A stretch of 64,000 bases of DNA, from positions 329,855 to 393,854 of the forward strand of contig CAMRWU010000001.1 in assembly GCA_947054505.1 (NCBI GenBank). Reading direction: 5' to 3'. Position numbers and translations under genes: made by a program. Position 1 is the first letter of the stretch; the number at the start of each line of letters is the position of its first letter. The notes under the pieces are model-generated. The model was not told the origin of the DNA, searched no databases, and saw only the letters and a program-made list of their open reading frames with translations. Below, in pieces: positions 16,633 through 26,500 of the stretch. Source of the stretch: an uncultured Pseudomonadota bacterium. GTDB lineage: Bacteria > Pseudomonadota > Alphaproteobacteria > RF32 > CAG-239.

Positions 16633-19600
16633 ATGACAAATATTAAGAACATAAGCAAAGTTATTCTGGTTGCAGGTGCTTTTGCCTTCGCTTCCTTCTG
16701 TTCATTTAATACCAGAGCTGAGGATGAAACACCCGCCCTTCGCAAAATAGAACCGATTGCACCAGTAAATCCTGCAACAGCATTGGGGACGCCAACATTA
16801 ACATTACCAACAGACCTAACCATTAAAACAACTTCAGCCGCAAATAAGGAAAAAGTTGATGGTGTGAAAAGTGAGATGGATGCTTTGGATGCAGAAAGAA
16901 AAGCTGCACAAAAGGTAATTGAAGATGGGTGTAAAGGAAAGTCGGGGAATGAAAAGAAAGCTTGTAAAGCCAATGTTAAAGCCGCTCGTAAAACAATAAG
17001 TCAGTACAATGCAAAATACAATACTCTCGCAAAACAGTACAATGAGGCGCTATCTGCAACACATGTGGATGAAAAGAATAGTGTAAGCTCATCAAAGATT
17101 GATGCGGCAAAAAATGTTTATAATCAAATGAAGCAGGAGTATCAAAGATGCGTTAGCGAAAAAAGCGTGGCGGACTGTGAAGAACAAAAACAAACAATGG
17201 ATAAAGCTTATACGGCATACAAAAATAGTGAAGATCTTTTAAATGAAAAAAAGGCAGATCAGCAGAAAGCCGTTCAAGAAGCTAAAAATAATGTTCAGAA
17301 TTTGCAAAATGCCTATGACGATGCAAAGGCGGGTTGTGAGTATTATGAAAAAAATGGTGCCGTTTCTCAATCGGCAAAAAAAGATAAAAAAGAAAAATGT
17401 GATGCCGTCGCCCAATTAGAAAGAGAGCTGACGGCCGCTCAATCAAAATTAACTGAAGCGCAAGAAAATGCAAAAGGTGCCGGTATTTTGATTGAGGATG
17501 ATCATAAAGGAGAAGTATACGCAGCTATTAGTACAAACAAGGGAAGTGGCGAATTAACGGATGGTACATATCGCGGTTATGCTTCCTATGATCTTCAGGA
17601 TGGTAATATTTTCCATTCTATCAGTCGTCGTGCCATGCGTTTTATTGTAGCCTTAAAGCCGATAGTTTACGTTTTTGCCGGTTTTGGTTTGATTGGCTTT
17701 GCTTGGGCGGCTATCTTTGGAAAAATCAGTTTCAAATGGTTTGGCAATATTGCCATGGGACTGTTTTTGGTTGCCAATATGGGGCGTTTTATCGAGTATT
17801 TTGTTTTCCAAAAAGCTAATCGAGACTTTAATGCGCAGACCGATACACTTAAATATGGTTCAAGTATTGGTCCGACACAATTACACGAGGGGTTTGCCGA
17901 TACGGAATATCAGTGGGTGGATGAAGCGAGCTTTTATGCAGATCCCAAGCGCTTAAGCGGAGAAATGCAAAGTCCTGCCGAGTTGTTGGCCGAACAGGAA
18001 AAAGCCCGCGGTTTTTGTAAGGGAACAAACGGTGTTAGTGGTTTTGGTAACTTTACCAGTTGTTTGAAAGATATTGTCGGTACGGCACGTAAAGCAGCTG
18101 ATACGATTAAGACAGCCAAGCAGACCATCGACAATGTCAAATCAACGACCCAAAATATTGTCAACGCCGCTAAAAACATCGGTAATGCTGTTTCCAATAT
18201 CAATAATGCTTCAGATGTATTGAATGCGTTGGGGAATATCAGTTCTAATATGACCAGCATGGTTGGTGCTGCCGGTGGATTGGTCAATTCGACAATGTCA
18301 AACATTTCCAATATTTCAAACAACATTCAGGATTTGGGCAAGAGTACGGATCAGGTTGCCGAATTGGATGCTAAACGTGCGAAAGGTGAAGGAACTAACG
18401 CCTTTGACCGGATGTTGAAAGGGCAGACACTCGGTGTCAATGGTGAAGTAGAACGTTTATATGGTGGGTTGGACCAAAACAGATTGCTGGGAAGCGGCAA
18501 AGGTAATGCTGTTGATGGCAATATCGCGGGTAACGGAGGTATTTTCGGGGCGATAACAGGTGTGAGCAATCAGGCAATGGATATGGCCAAGGATGTCAAT
18601 TCAAAAGTTCAGTCAACGACCAAAGCTGCTGCGACGGTAACCAATATTGTTGAAAATACCAGCCTTAATGATTTGACTTTTGGTATCTCCAAAAATAAAG
18701 ATACGATTAATACCAAGATTATGGATCATAAGCAATCACAGCAGGAAAAGAACAAACAAGAGGCTGCACAACAAGAAAGAGCCGCAAAAGAAAAAGCCGC
18801 GCAACAGGCTTATATTGATCAATGGCAGAAAGCCAATCCGACAGAGGAGCAACGCCAACAACAGCGTGAAGAAGCAGATCGTAATTATGAGACGGCCCAG
18901 CAAAAACGTGCAGAACAGGAGGCTGTATATAATAAAGCGCAGGCTGACTATGATGCCGCAGTTTCCAAGGCTAAGAATAGTAGTAATCCTGACGATATTT
19001 TAGCTGTTCGACAGGCAGAACAAAATCTTAAGTCGGCGCAAAATGATTATAAAAAGGCGCAGAGCGAGGAAAACCGAGCTAAACAACAGCAACAAGCGGT
19101 AATTCCTCAATCAGAAAAAGAGAGTGAGCAGTATATTGAAAATTGGCAGAAGCAAAATCCGACTGAGGAACGGGTGCAACAACGCAAGGAAGAGGCTGCG
19201 CAAAATTATGCCAATGCCCAAGAGGATCGTGCGGCAAAAGAGGCCGCGGCCAAAAAAGCTCAGGCAGACTATGATGCAGCTGTAGCTAAAGCCAAAAACA
19301 GCAATAACAAAGATGATATTCTTGCTGTTAAAGAGGCGGAAAAAGAGTTAAAATCTGCTCAGTCTGATTATCAAAAGGCAAAAACAAATGAGCAAAACGC
19401 TCAGCGAGAAGTCCAAAAAGCTGTTCCGGAGACTGAAAAACAGGCTCAGGCGATTCGAGATGATTATTCTAAAAATTCAAATCCGGATAAAAAAGCCGAA
19501 GATGCCGTGTCAGCCGCTGTAAAAGCCACCAATAACGCGACACAGGCAAAAAACAATGCCGATCGTAAGGCTCAGGAGGCCGAAAAAGCAAAGGCTCAGG

Positions 19601-21183
19601 CTGAGGCCGCGGCTAAAAAAGCGGCAGAAAGCGGAAAGGCATCTGATCAACGTGCAGCAGAGCAGGCTAAAAAGCGTGCAGAATTAGCGGCACAGGAAGC
19701 TCAGAAAGCCAAACAGCAAGCAACTGAAGCGCAAAAGCCTGTGGCGACCGCTCAGGAACAAGCCCGTCAGGCAGAAGTAGAGCAGGCTAAGTATGCTCAA
19801 CAGCAGGCGCAAAAGGCTAAAGCCGCGGCAGAAAAAGCGATTGTGGATGCACAGCAAGCCGCAAAAGACGCCGCTGACAAAGCGCAGCAGGCAGCCAAAG
19901 AGGCCGCTGAAAAGGCTCAACAAGCGGCCGCCAGTAATAATGATAAAGATATTATTGCCGCCAGAGAAGCCGCCGCTGAAGCTCGGAAAAGACAACAAGA
20001 GGCTCAGCAGGCTCAAAAGAAAATTGATGAAGAAATTCGTCGCCGTAATGAGGCGGAAATGGCATATTACGAAGCTTCAACCAAAGAGGCTAAATTGCAA
20101 GAGCAAAAAGGCAATTATGAGGCCGGTAATAACCGCTTTTTCTCTTCCGTAACGGTTTCGGAAAATACGGATAACTCTTCCGGTAAAACGACGGCGAATA
20201 GCGGAAGCACATCAAGTAATAGCGATAGCAATGTGTCTTATCCGTCAATCCCGATGGAATCAACCACAAAAGATGTTACAAATACGCCAACGACAAATAG
20301 TGCCGGTACCACAAGTTCGACCAGTCGTTCGACATCTTCAACTGTTGTTAACAGAACCACGGCTTCCGGACAGGGAGTAACGGCAAGTCGTTCGTTATCA
20401 GCAAATACAGGTGGAGCAACCGTCAGTCGTTCGGCACCTGTAAGTGGCAGAGTAACAACCGTAAGTCGTTCAGTATCGGTGAATGGTAGCGGATCGGCCG
20501 TTGGACGTTTAACAACAGGGACAACATCTTCCGGAAGCGGAAGCTCATCTTCAGGCAGTGTTTTGGCGACGGGAAGTGAAGTAATGAGCGGTTCTCAGGG
20601 GGGATCTTCTACTGGCGGAGGTTCTTCGACAGGCACTCGTCCTTTAACCGGGGCAACAACGCCATCGACAGGTGAAACAAAAGCCTTGCTCGGAACAGAT
20701 GAAAAATCAGATGAGGGGAATGTGGCATCTTTATCAGGGAGCGCTTCACGTTTGCGGATTCCGACCAGAACAACATCTCTCAGAAGTCACAATACGGTAT
20801 CATCTTCGGGAAGCAGTCGCGGATATTATCGGGGGTATAAATACGGAACGGCGGTCAGTCGCAGTGCCGATGTCGGCACGGTCGGAAAGGCGGCTCGCGG
20901 TGCCGGTGGGGTTAATGCGGCCAGAAGCGGTGCAATCAGTGCGGAAGAGGCGCGTGCAGCGGCATATAAAGCCCGTCAGGATGCTCTGATGCGCAAAGAG
21001 GCTGAAAGCGGAAGGGCTGCGGAACCTCTTGATGATGTGGCATCAGAAATGGTATCGGATGGAAAAGATTCCTTTGTTGAGGAAGTTTTAGCCAATGATC
21101 AAGCTGTTGCTCAAGATGTTTTTGAGGAAAACATCGATGATGTTGAGGCTGTTCCAGAAGGTGAAGAACTTCCTGCCGAATAA
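16633..21183 (+). CDS. Giant VirB2-module fusion protein with coiled-coil repeats
   Basis: 1516 aa. GGGAGG precedes the ATG. Signal peptide to about residue 30 (FCSFNTRAE). Residues 75-290 are a charged coiled coil. Residues about 335-395 reproduce the two-helix VirB2 module (IVYVFAGFGLIGFAWAAIFG, KISFKWFGN, IAMGLFLVANMG), with the same KW loop as the two pilins upstream. A helical region with many Asn/Ser follows (480-600), then 107-residue repeats (about 727-940), a long Ala/Lys/Gln coiled coil to about 1160, a Ser/Thr/Gly-rich stretch with recurring SRS (about 1172-1420), and an acidic tail. The architecture suggests a membrane-embedded base with a very long extension. No family member of this size is known to me. 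Confidence 0.8.
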   Translation: MTNIKNISKVILVAGAFAFASFCSFNTRAEDETPALRKIEPIAPVNPATALGTPTLTLPTDLTIKTTSAANKEKVDGVKSEMDALDAERKAAQKVIEDGCKGKSGNEKKACKANVKAARKTISQYNAKYNTLAKQYNEALSATHVDEKNSVSSSKIDAAKNVYNQMKQEYQRCVSEKSVADCEEQKQTMDKAYTAYKNSEDLLNEKKADQQKAVQEAKNNVQNLQNAYDDAKAGCEYYEKNGAVSQSAKKDKKEKCDAVAQLERELTAAQSKLTEAQENAKGAGILIEDDHKGEVYAAISTNKGSGELTDGTYRGYASYDLQDGNIFHSISRRAMRFIVALKPIVYVFAGFGLIGFAWAAIFGKISFKWFGNIAMGLFLVANMGRFIEYFVFQKANRDFNAQTDTLKYGSSIGPTQLHEGFADTEYQWVDEASFYADPKRLSGEMQSPAELLAEQEKARGFCKGTNGVSGFGNFTSCLKDIVGTARKAADTIKTAKQTIDNVKSTTQNIVNAAKNIGNAVSNINNASDVLNALGNISSNMTSMVGAAGGLVNSTMSNISNISNNIQDLGKSTDQVAELDAKRAKGEGTNAFDRMLKGQTLGVNGEVERLYGGLDQNRLLGSGKGNAVDGNIAGNGGIFGAITGVSNQAMDMAKDVNSKVQSTTKAAATVTNIVENTSLNDLTFGISKNKDTINTKIMDHKQSQQEKNKQEAAQQERAAKEKAAQQAYIDQWQKANPTEEQRQQQREEADRNYETAQQKRAEQEAVYNKAQADYDAAVSKAKNSSNPDDILAVRQAEQNLKSAQNDYKKAQSEENRAKQQQQAVIPQSEKESEQYIENWQKQNPTEERVQQRKEEAAQNYANAQEDRAAKEAAAKKAQADYDAAVAKAKNSNNKDDILAVKEAEKELKSAQSDYQKAKTNEQNAQREVQKAVPETEKQAQAIRDDYSKNSNPDKKAEDAVSAAVKATNNATQAKNNADRKAQEAEKAKAQAEAAAKKAAESGKASDQRAAEQAKKRAELAAQEAQKAKQQATEAQKPVATAQEQARQAEVEQAKYAQQQAQKAKAAAEKAIVDAQQAAKDAADKAQQAAKEAAEKAQQAAASNNDKDIIAAREAAAEARKRQQEAQQAQKKIDEEIRRRNEAEMAYYEASTKEAKLQEQKGNYEAGNNRFFSSVTVSENTDNSSGKTTANSGSTSSNSDSNVSYPSIPMESTTKDVTNTPTTNSAGTTSSTSRSTSSTVVNRTTASGQGVTASRSLSANTGGATVSRSAPVSGRVTTVSRSVSVNGSGSAVGRLTTGTTSSGSGSSSSGSVLATGSEVMSGSQGGSSTGGGSSTGTRPLTGATTPSTGETKALLGTDEKSDEGNVASLSGSASRLRIPTRTTSLRSHNTVSSSGSSRGYYRGYKYGTAVSRSADVGTVGKAARGAGGVNAARSGAISAEEARAAAYKARQDALMRKEAESGRAAEPLDDVASEMVSDGKDSFVEEVLANDQAVAQDVFEENIDDVEAVPEGEELPAE
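18811..19452 (+). repeat. Two 321-base tandem repeats coding 107-residue units
   Basis: Unit 1 starts at 18811 (YIDQWQKANPTEEQ) and unit 2 at 19132 (YIENWQKQNPTEER), an exact spacing of 321 bases. Both contain KAQADYDAAV.KAKNS, DDILAV and AE..LKSAQ.DY.KA. A degenerate third start (DDYSKNSNPDKK) follows at about 19457. The repeats are in frame and predicted helical. Confidence 0.85.
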
Positions 21184-21207
21184 AAATTAACGCATTATTC
21201 ATAAACA

Positions 21208-21244
21208 AGGGGTATACTAAAAAGACATGGTATACCTCTTTTTT
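21208..21244 (+). terminator. Rho-independent terminator after the giant VirB2-module gene
   Basis: Stem AGGGGTATAC / GTATACCTCT (one G-T pair), 12-base loop, then a T run (21239-21244). It begins 25 bases after the stop codon and separates the virB2-like genes from virB3-virB4. Confidence 0.85.
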
Positions 21245-21256
21245 GCGATGATAATC

Positions 21257-21308
21257 AAGGTGATAACCTTAGAGTTTTTGTTGCATAAAAAAATAGGGAC
21301 GATATCAT
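21257..21308 (+). promoter_or_regulatory. Candidate virB3-virB4 promoter with inverted repeat
   Basis: TTGCAT (21281-21286), a 16-base spacer and TATCAT (21303-21308) form a plausible sigma-70 promoter 30 bases before virB3. An inverted repeat AAGGT-GATA-ACCTT (21257-21270) sits just upstream of the -35. A new promoter is expected here because a terminator precedes it. Confidence 0.4.
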
Positions 21309-21338
21309 CTTAACAGAAAAACAAAAGAGTGTGTTAAA

Positions 21339-21629
21339 ATGCGTGAAGCAATTATAAAAGCGGTGGCAAACCCTCCCAAAGTATTGTGGGGTCCGTTTTT
21401 GCCGACAATGATGAACATGGGGATTCAGTTTCCCTTGATGTTTATGTTGTTGGGAACACTGAATGTCAACCCGTTGTTTTTCATGATAACCCTGATACTC
21501 GGGCACATCTTTTGCATTTTTGTGGGTATTAAAGAGCCTCATATCTCCGCGATGATACAGGCTTACGGTCAAACAAACCACACGTCGCATAACCTTTATA
21601 AAGAAAAGGGGAATAAATTTGCACCCTGA
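21339..21629 (+). CDS. virB3: VirB3-like inner-membrane protein
   Basis: 96 aa, the normal VirB3 size. After a short N-terminal stretch with NPPKVLWGP come two hydrophobic helices (FLPTMMNMGIQFPLMFMLLG and PLFFMITLILGHIFCIFVGI), then a cytoplasmic tail KEPHISAMIQAYGQ. VirB3 is an inner-membrane partner of the VirB4 ATPase, and its stop overlaps the virB4 start by 11 bases here, as in many T4SS loci. The ribosome site is weak (AAGAGTG). Confidence 0.85.
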   Translation: MREAIIKAVANPPKVLWGPFLPTMMNMGIQFPLMFMLLGTLNVNPLFFMITLILGHIFCIFVGIKEPHISAMIQAYGQTNHTSHNLYKEKGNKFAP

Positions 21630-24051
21630 TTTTGATTTTTTCAGTACCTTTGTTCAAGGTCTGTCGAGTTTAGAGATTGCTGTTGCTGTTGTCGGGTTTA
21701 TTTCTGCGGCGGCTTTTGCCGGATTCTGGGTAACCAAATTCGGTTATTATGTTTTGCCGCAACCGCGTGAATCTCGAGTGGCTGACTTTTTGCCGTTTAG
21801 CAAGTTGATGTCAGACGGAATGACGATCAAGTGTTATAACGGTTCCTTGGCGCGGGTGTTTAGGGTCGAGGGGGTCGATTTGGCCTTTGTGACAGAAGAA
21901 AAGGTGCTGTCAATGCTTGAAGCTCGCAAAGCTTGGGTTGACGGAATGTCGGATTTGCAAGTGACTTGTCGGGTTATCACGTTGCGTGAACGGATTCCTT
22001 TGGAGGAAGAAAGCGGTGAGTTCGGTAATAAGCTTTTGGCAGACATTTCGGCATTGTGGCATGAAAATCTGAGCCGCGTCTACAGTAATACTCACTATAT
22101 TGTTTTGTCCGTAATTGATAGGGATGAAGCGCTCAAGGACTTGAATTATGCTTCTCAGGCTTTGATTGCAACATTGAATGAGTATGGTGTAACCGCGATG
22201 TATGAGGCTGAGGGGAGCGCGGCCGAAGACAGCCCGTTGTATATCTATTCCCGTATTTGCAGTCCGGTGTCTAAGCCGCATCCGAAAGTAAACGGTGCCG
22301 AAGGACCACACATGAATGAACTGCTTACGGCGGATCATATTCACTTTACGGGAGAAGACGGTTTGATTCGTTTCTTTTCCGGTGAAAAAGAAGTTTATGA
22401 AGCTGTGATGGGGATTCGCTCTTCCGGTGATTATATGGATGAAGCGATGGTTGCTTCTTTGTTGGCAATTGATTGCGAATTGACTCTTTTGCACAATGTT
22501 CGTCCTATTTTTAAGCCGCATGCTCGAGCTTTGCTGATGCAACAACAGCGCATGGCGACCATGACCAGTTTTTCAGCCGATGTTGTCGAGCAATATAGTG
22601 AAGTCTTGGCCGCTATTGAAGACAGTGATACCAATCATCAGGCGTTGACGGAATACGCAATGGCGGTGATTCTCCGCGGAGAAACGAAAGCAGATATTGA
22701 TTTCGGCGAGAGCGAAGTTCAGCGAATTTGCCGCTTGTTCGGTGTTACCCCTGTTCGCGAGGGTTGGGTTACGCAGGCGACGTTCTTCAATCAGTTTCCC
22801 ACGTATGAAACCTTGCCGCGGACATATCGCTACTTGTCGCGGGTAGTGGCAACAGCCATTTCTTTTGACAAGCCGTCTGAAGGTTTTTCCAAGAGTGACT
22901 GGGGTCCTGGGGCAATTTCTGTTTTCCGGACGACTTCCGGTTCGGCATATCGTTTCCAATTTCACGTATCATCTGAAGATTCTGCTGTGGCGCACTGTTG
23001 TATTATCGGTCCGACCGGTCAGGGTAAAACGACATTATTGACGTTTTTGGCCGGACAGGCGATGCGTCACAAGGATTTGAAAGTGTTCTTCTTTGATCGT
23101 CACCGCGGTGCCGAAATCTTTACCCGCGCTATTGGCGGAGCGTATGTCGGTTTTGATGGTGATGAGAAAAATGTGTCGCTAAACCCGTTTGACTGTGCAA
23201 ACACACCAAACAATAGAGCCTTTTTAATGCGGTGGATGCGCGCGATTACGATGGTTAATGATGCCATTTCCGAAAAAGAAATTGCCCGCGCCGTAACGAC
23301 AGCTTTTGATTATTTGCGTCCGGAAGAGCGAGTTATGACCAACTTATATAAAAGTTGTTTTTCTCCGACCGGCAATATGCGTCGTGAAATTTATAAATGG
23401 GTCAATCCGGATCAATACGGCAATATTTTTAATGCGACCAACGATAGTTTGGATTTGAAAACCAAGCGCTTTATGGCTTTTGATTTTACGCATATTTTTG
23501 AGGATGAGACTTTGGCTCCGGCTGTCATCAGCTACATCATGCATCGTATTCAATCCGAAACCGGAGAAACCGGCGTTCCTTCTTTAATCATGATCGATGA
23601 GACGGCGCCGATGTTAAAACATCCGATGTTCCGTGACTATTTTGCCATTGGTTTGCAGGAAGGACGTAAAAAACGTCAGGCTTATCTTTGTGCTTTCCAA
23701 CAGCCGAATATTATTGACAAATTGGGTGTCGGTGAAGTCATTCGCGGTCAGTGTCAGACGGTTATCTTTTTCCGTAACCCGCAGGCAATGCCCGAGGACT
23801 ATACGAACTGGAACCTGACCACGGCGGAAACGGATTTCATCTTCGGCAATTCTTACCGTGATTTTCCATATGCGATTCTGTTATCTCGTCCGGCCACTGG
23901 AGAGTCCGTGATTCTTGATGTGGACTTGAGCGGCTTGGGACCCTATTTGCGTCTTTACAATTCCGGTCGCAAAAATGTGCTTTTGGTTGAAGAGTTGATT
24001 AAAGAATACGGCGAAGAAAACTTTGTTACAAAATATTTAAATATTGAGTAA
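21619..24051 (+). CDS. virB4: VirB4-like T4SS ATPase
   Basis: 810 aa starting at TTG (21619), with AAGGGG 7 bases upstream. The N-terminus has a hydrophobic helix (LEIAVAVVGFISAAAFAGFW) that tethers it to the membrane. The CagE/VirB4 N-terminal domain follows, and the C-terminal RecA-like domain has Walker A IIGPTGQGKTTLLTFLAG (about 466-483), KVFFFDRHRGAEIF, Walker B PSLIMIDETAPML, GLQEGRKKRQAYLCAFQQP and IFFRNPQAMPEDY. It powers T4SS assembly and substrate transfer with VirB3 and VirB11. It is the only VirB4 in the window. Confidence 0.95.
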   Translation: MHPDFDFFSTFVQGLSSLEIAVAVVGFISAAAFAGFWVTKFGYYVLPQPRESRVADFLPFSKLMSDGMTIKCYNGSLARVFRVEGVDLAFVTEEKVLSMLEARKAWVDGMSDLQVTCRVITLRERIPLEEESGEFGNKLLADISALWHENLSRVYSNTHYIVLSVIDRDEALKDLNYASQALIATLNEYGVTAMYEAEGSAAEDSPLYIYSRICSPVSKPHPKVNGAEGPHMNELLTADHIHFTGEDGLIRFFSGEKEVYEAVMGIRSSGDYMDEAMVASLLAIDCELTLLHNVRPIFKPHARALLMQQQRMATMTSFSADVVEQYSEVLAAIEDSDTNHQALTEYAMAVILRGETKADIDFGESEVQRICRLFGVTPVREGWVTQATFFNQFPTYETLPRTYRYLSRVVATAISFDKPSEGFSKSDWGPGAISVFRTTSGSAYRFQFHVSSEDSAVAHCCIIGPTGQGKTTLLTFLAGQAMRHKDLKVFFFDRHRGAEIFTRAIGGAYVGFDGDEKNVSLNPFDCANTPNNRAFLMRWMRAITMVNDAISEKEIARAVTTAFDYLRPEERVMTNLYKSCFSPTGNMRREIYKWVNPDQYGNIFNATNDSLDLKTKRFMAFDFTHIFEDETLAPAVISYIMHRIQSETGETGVPSLIMIDETAPMLKHPMFRDYFAIGLQEGRKKRQAYLCAFQQPNIIDKLGVGEVIRGQCQTVIFFRNPQAMPEDYTNWNLTTAETDFIFGNSYRDFPYAILLSRPATGESVILDVDLSGLGPYLRLYNSGRKNVLLVEELIKEYGEENFVTKYLNIE

Positions 24052-24086
24052 ACGGTAGAAAATCCGTTTATTCGGGCATTAAAAAG

Positions 24087-24095
24087 TGCTATAAT
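24087..24095 (+). promoter_or_regulatory. Extended -10 promoter of the exported-protein operon
   Basis: TGC-TATAAT (24087-24095) is a perfect extended -10 element. The -35 position is only weakly matched (TTTATT). Transcription would start near 24102, 27 bases before the ATG at 24129 with its strong GGAGGGG ribosome site. Confidence 0.5.
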
Positions 24096-24128
24096 AAAAC
24101 ATGCGTTAAGGCAAAACAGGAGGGGACC

Positions 24129-25934
24129 ATGAAAAAGTCAGAATGTTGCAAAAAGATTGCTACAGGGCTTGTCTGTGTGTGTGTGTTCTTTCGCGTGTCC
24201 GAAGCTTTTGCTCAGATTGCGGCAAGCAATCCTGAGGGAACAAAGCACAATTTCAAAACTTTTATGAATAATCTTAAAAACGGCGTTTATTTGCAAAAAG
24301 GTATGGAATATATGGGGAAGGGGACTGCGGCCATTGGAGACCCTCTCGGTACCGTAAGTGAATATGTCGATAAAGACACTTTAGAAAAGATTAAGAAAGC
24401 AAAAGAAGATTACGAAAAATATAAAAAACAAGCCGAAGAATATAAAAAAGAGTATGAAGAATACAAAAAATGGGCGATGGAACAATATAATACGGCTCAA
24501 CAGCTGAAAGAAGACGCTATGTCTGCTGTTGATACGGTTAAATCGACAGTAGAAATGGCTAAAGACTTACCGGGGAGTGTCGGCGGCTTGGTTGACGGAG
24601 CCAAAGGACAATTGAGCGGCGCTTTAGGGTCTGTCACCGGAGAAATCAACGGAATAGCCGGTTCTGTAGGCGTTGATGCTTCCGGTGTGACCGGTAACTT
24701 GACAGGAAGTTTGACCGGACAAGGTTCTTCCGGTGGTTCTCAGGGGGCTGCCGTGAGTGAGGCATTCGCAGGGAACACAGCCTCTCCTTCTGAAGGCTCT
24801 GTCGGCGGTTCGGTGTCATCAGCGGCTGATACGGTTAATCAGACTGTGGAAAACAGCGGAGCAGAACAATATTCTTCTCAAACAACGGCGTCGACAAATG
24901 GGGAGGGAGGCTCTTCACAAGTTGGCGGTTCTGCAAATGGAGCCCTCTCTTCTTCTCGTCAGGCTTTTACAAATAATTCTGTTCAAGCCTCCGGTTCCTC
25001 TTCTTCGGCGCTGACAAATGTTGCTCAATCCGTATCTTCTGATGTGGTTGCAAATAGTGTTTCTTCTGTCAATAATGTTCGTTCAAGCATTAAGGATATG
25101 GCAACGCTTAATCGTGCGGAACAAAGCGTTTCTGCAGTTTCAGCCGATATGAAGACCGAGCTCGTAAAAGAAACCGTTTCACAAGTTTTTGATGTCAGAA
25201 CAAAAACACTGGCACCGACAACGGTTAACAGAGCCGTTCGTGCAAATACGGGCGTTGTTAGTAACGTAAAGCAAACGAGCGTTCCCAATATTACACAAAA
25301 AACGTCTCTTAGCAAACAGCAGATTGATACGCTTCAACCGGCCAAGACGCAAATCCGTCGTCAAACTTTTAAAACCTTAGAAAAACAATCCTCACGTCAA
25401 AAAGATGAGCTGACAAGAATGGCTAGTATCAGTCATTCAGAACCTTTGGCTTTTGCTCTTTTGGGTGCGGCACTGCCTGATGGCGGAACAGATCAAAACG
25501 GAAGTGTTTTGGTTCCGCCGACAATCGCACTCTACAGAGGAATAAGTTCCGAGGATGTTCAAAAAAAAGGAACGATGGATAAGGTGTTGATAGAGATGAA
25601 CGATGCGCTGAAAGGGGCTCAAGCTGGAAAGGAAGATGTCAGCAATCTCTGGTCTCAGGGTGAAAGAGAATTGGCCGCTGTTTATATTGCCGAAGCTTAT
25701 AAAGCACAAAAGGAGATAGAGGATTTTGGCGAAAAGGTTGTCAATTCATTGGAAACGGCACCATCGAATAATGAAATCGATCAATATGGAAATATAAATG
25801 AAACCAATAAAGCTGTTGTCAAGGCGATGAACGGTTTTTTGCAAACAAAGGCGTCAAAATTGGCTTTTGAAACGTATGAAAATTATATGAACTTAAAATT
25901 TTCATCACCGGAAAAAGAGGACGATGAGGGGTAA
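24129..25934 (+). CDS. Exported coiled-coil / low-complexity protein in the VirB5 position
   Basis: 601 aa. A signal peptide covers about residues 1-29 (GLVCVCVFFRVSEAFAQ). Residues about 80-120 are an EYKK-type coiled coil (YKKQAEEYKKEYEEYKKWA). About 145-320 is rich in Gly, Ser, Asn and Val (GSLTGQGSSGGSQGAAVSEA) and probably flexible. The C-terminal 160 residues (HSEPLAFALLGAALPDGG onward) look folded and helical. First gene of a tight run of seven exported proteins after virB4, where VirB5 pilus-tip adhesins usually lie. No VirB5 signature is visible, so function is unassigned. Confidence 0.65.
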   Translation: MKKSECCKKIATGLVCVCVFFRVSEAFAQIAASNPEGTKHNFKTFMNNLKNGVYLQKGMEYMGKGTAAIGDPLGTVSEYVDKDTLEKIKKAKEDYEKYKKQAEEYKKEYEEYKKWAMEQYNTAQQLKEDAMSAVDTVKSTVEMAKDLPGSVGGLVDGAKGQLSGALGSVTGEINGIAGSVGVDASGVTGNLTGSLTGQGSSGGSQGAAVSEAFAGNTASPSEGSVGGSVSSAADTVNQTVENSGAEQYSSQTTASTNGEGGSSQVGGSANGALSSSRQAFTNNSVQASGSSSSALTNVAQSVSSDVVANSVSSVNNVRSSIKDMATLNRAEQSVSAVSADMKTELVKETVSQVFDVRTKTLAPTTVNRAVRANTGVVSNVKQTSVPNITQKTSLSKQQIDTLQPAKTQIRRQTFKTLEKQSSRQKDELTRMASISHSEPLAFALLGAALPDGGTDQNGSVLVPPTIALYRGISSEDVQKKGTMDKVLIEMNDALKGAQAGKEDVSNLWSQGERELAAVYIAEAYKAQKEIEDFGEKVVNSLETAPSNNEIDQYGNINETNKAVVKAMNGFLQTKASKLAFETYENYMNLKFSSPEKEDDEG

Positions 25935-25936
25935 AA

Positions 25937-26497
25937 ATGGTTGGCTTTCGAAATATAGCTCTTTGCATATCGGTCCTGCTGTTTGCCGGAACAGTTCAGG
26001 CTCAACTTTTGCAGGATAACGGCACATCAACTGATGGCAAACTGATTTTGCCGAAAGATATGGCAAAGTTTTGCGGAGTTAGCTCGCACAGCGTCAGCAG
26101 TGCCGTTGAAATCGAAGCCTGTTTTAATAAAATTCTCCGTCTCAGTCATCAAAAAGAAAAATATTTGAAAGAATTTTCTCAAATGTTTATCGATATGGAT
26201 CATGACTATAGTTCGGATTTTTATGATTTGGCGGTGACAACAAAAGCATCTGCCGGTGATGTTGAGGATCAGCTCCGTAAGCAAGTGGATGAAAAAGTTT
26301 CCTCCCAAGGGGCAAAAACGGATGAAAGTAAGAATATTTCCAATTCCCAATATAAAAATGCCTTATTAGCGGGAATGGCCAGTAACACGTTGTTGGATTT
26401 AATTGATGTAACGTCTTCGTTGAATATGCTACAGGATGTGCATCACATTTACTATATCGAAACATCTGACAAAGCGGCAGAAATTAGTGAGGACTGA
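25937..26497 (+). CDS. Exported helical protein, unknown function
   Basis: 186 aa. Signal peptide to about residue 23 (LCISVLLFAGTVQAQ). The mature protein is predicted helical, with two Cys (in KFCGVSS and EACFNKI) that may form a disulphide. It begins 2 bases after the preceding stop, so it is translationally coupled. A helix LLDLIDVTSSLNMLQDVHHI near the end is loosely like a segment in the 29230 protein (VILAEMVLVMNYIRTELADI), hinting at relatedness within the cluster. Not recognised. Confidence 0.65.
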   Translation: MVGFRNIALCISVLLFAGTVQAQLLQDNGTSTDGKLILPKDMAKFCGVSSHSVSSAVEIEACFNKILRLSHQKEKYLKEFSQMFIDMDHDYSSDFYDLAVTTKASAGDVEDQLRKQVDEKVSSQGAKTDESKNISNSQYKNALLAGMASNTLLDLIDVTSSLNMLQDVHHIYYIETSDKAAEISED

Positions 26498-26500
26498 CCC

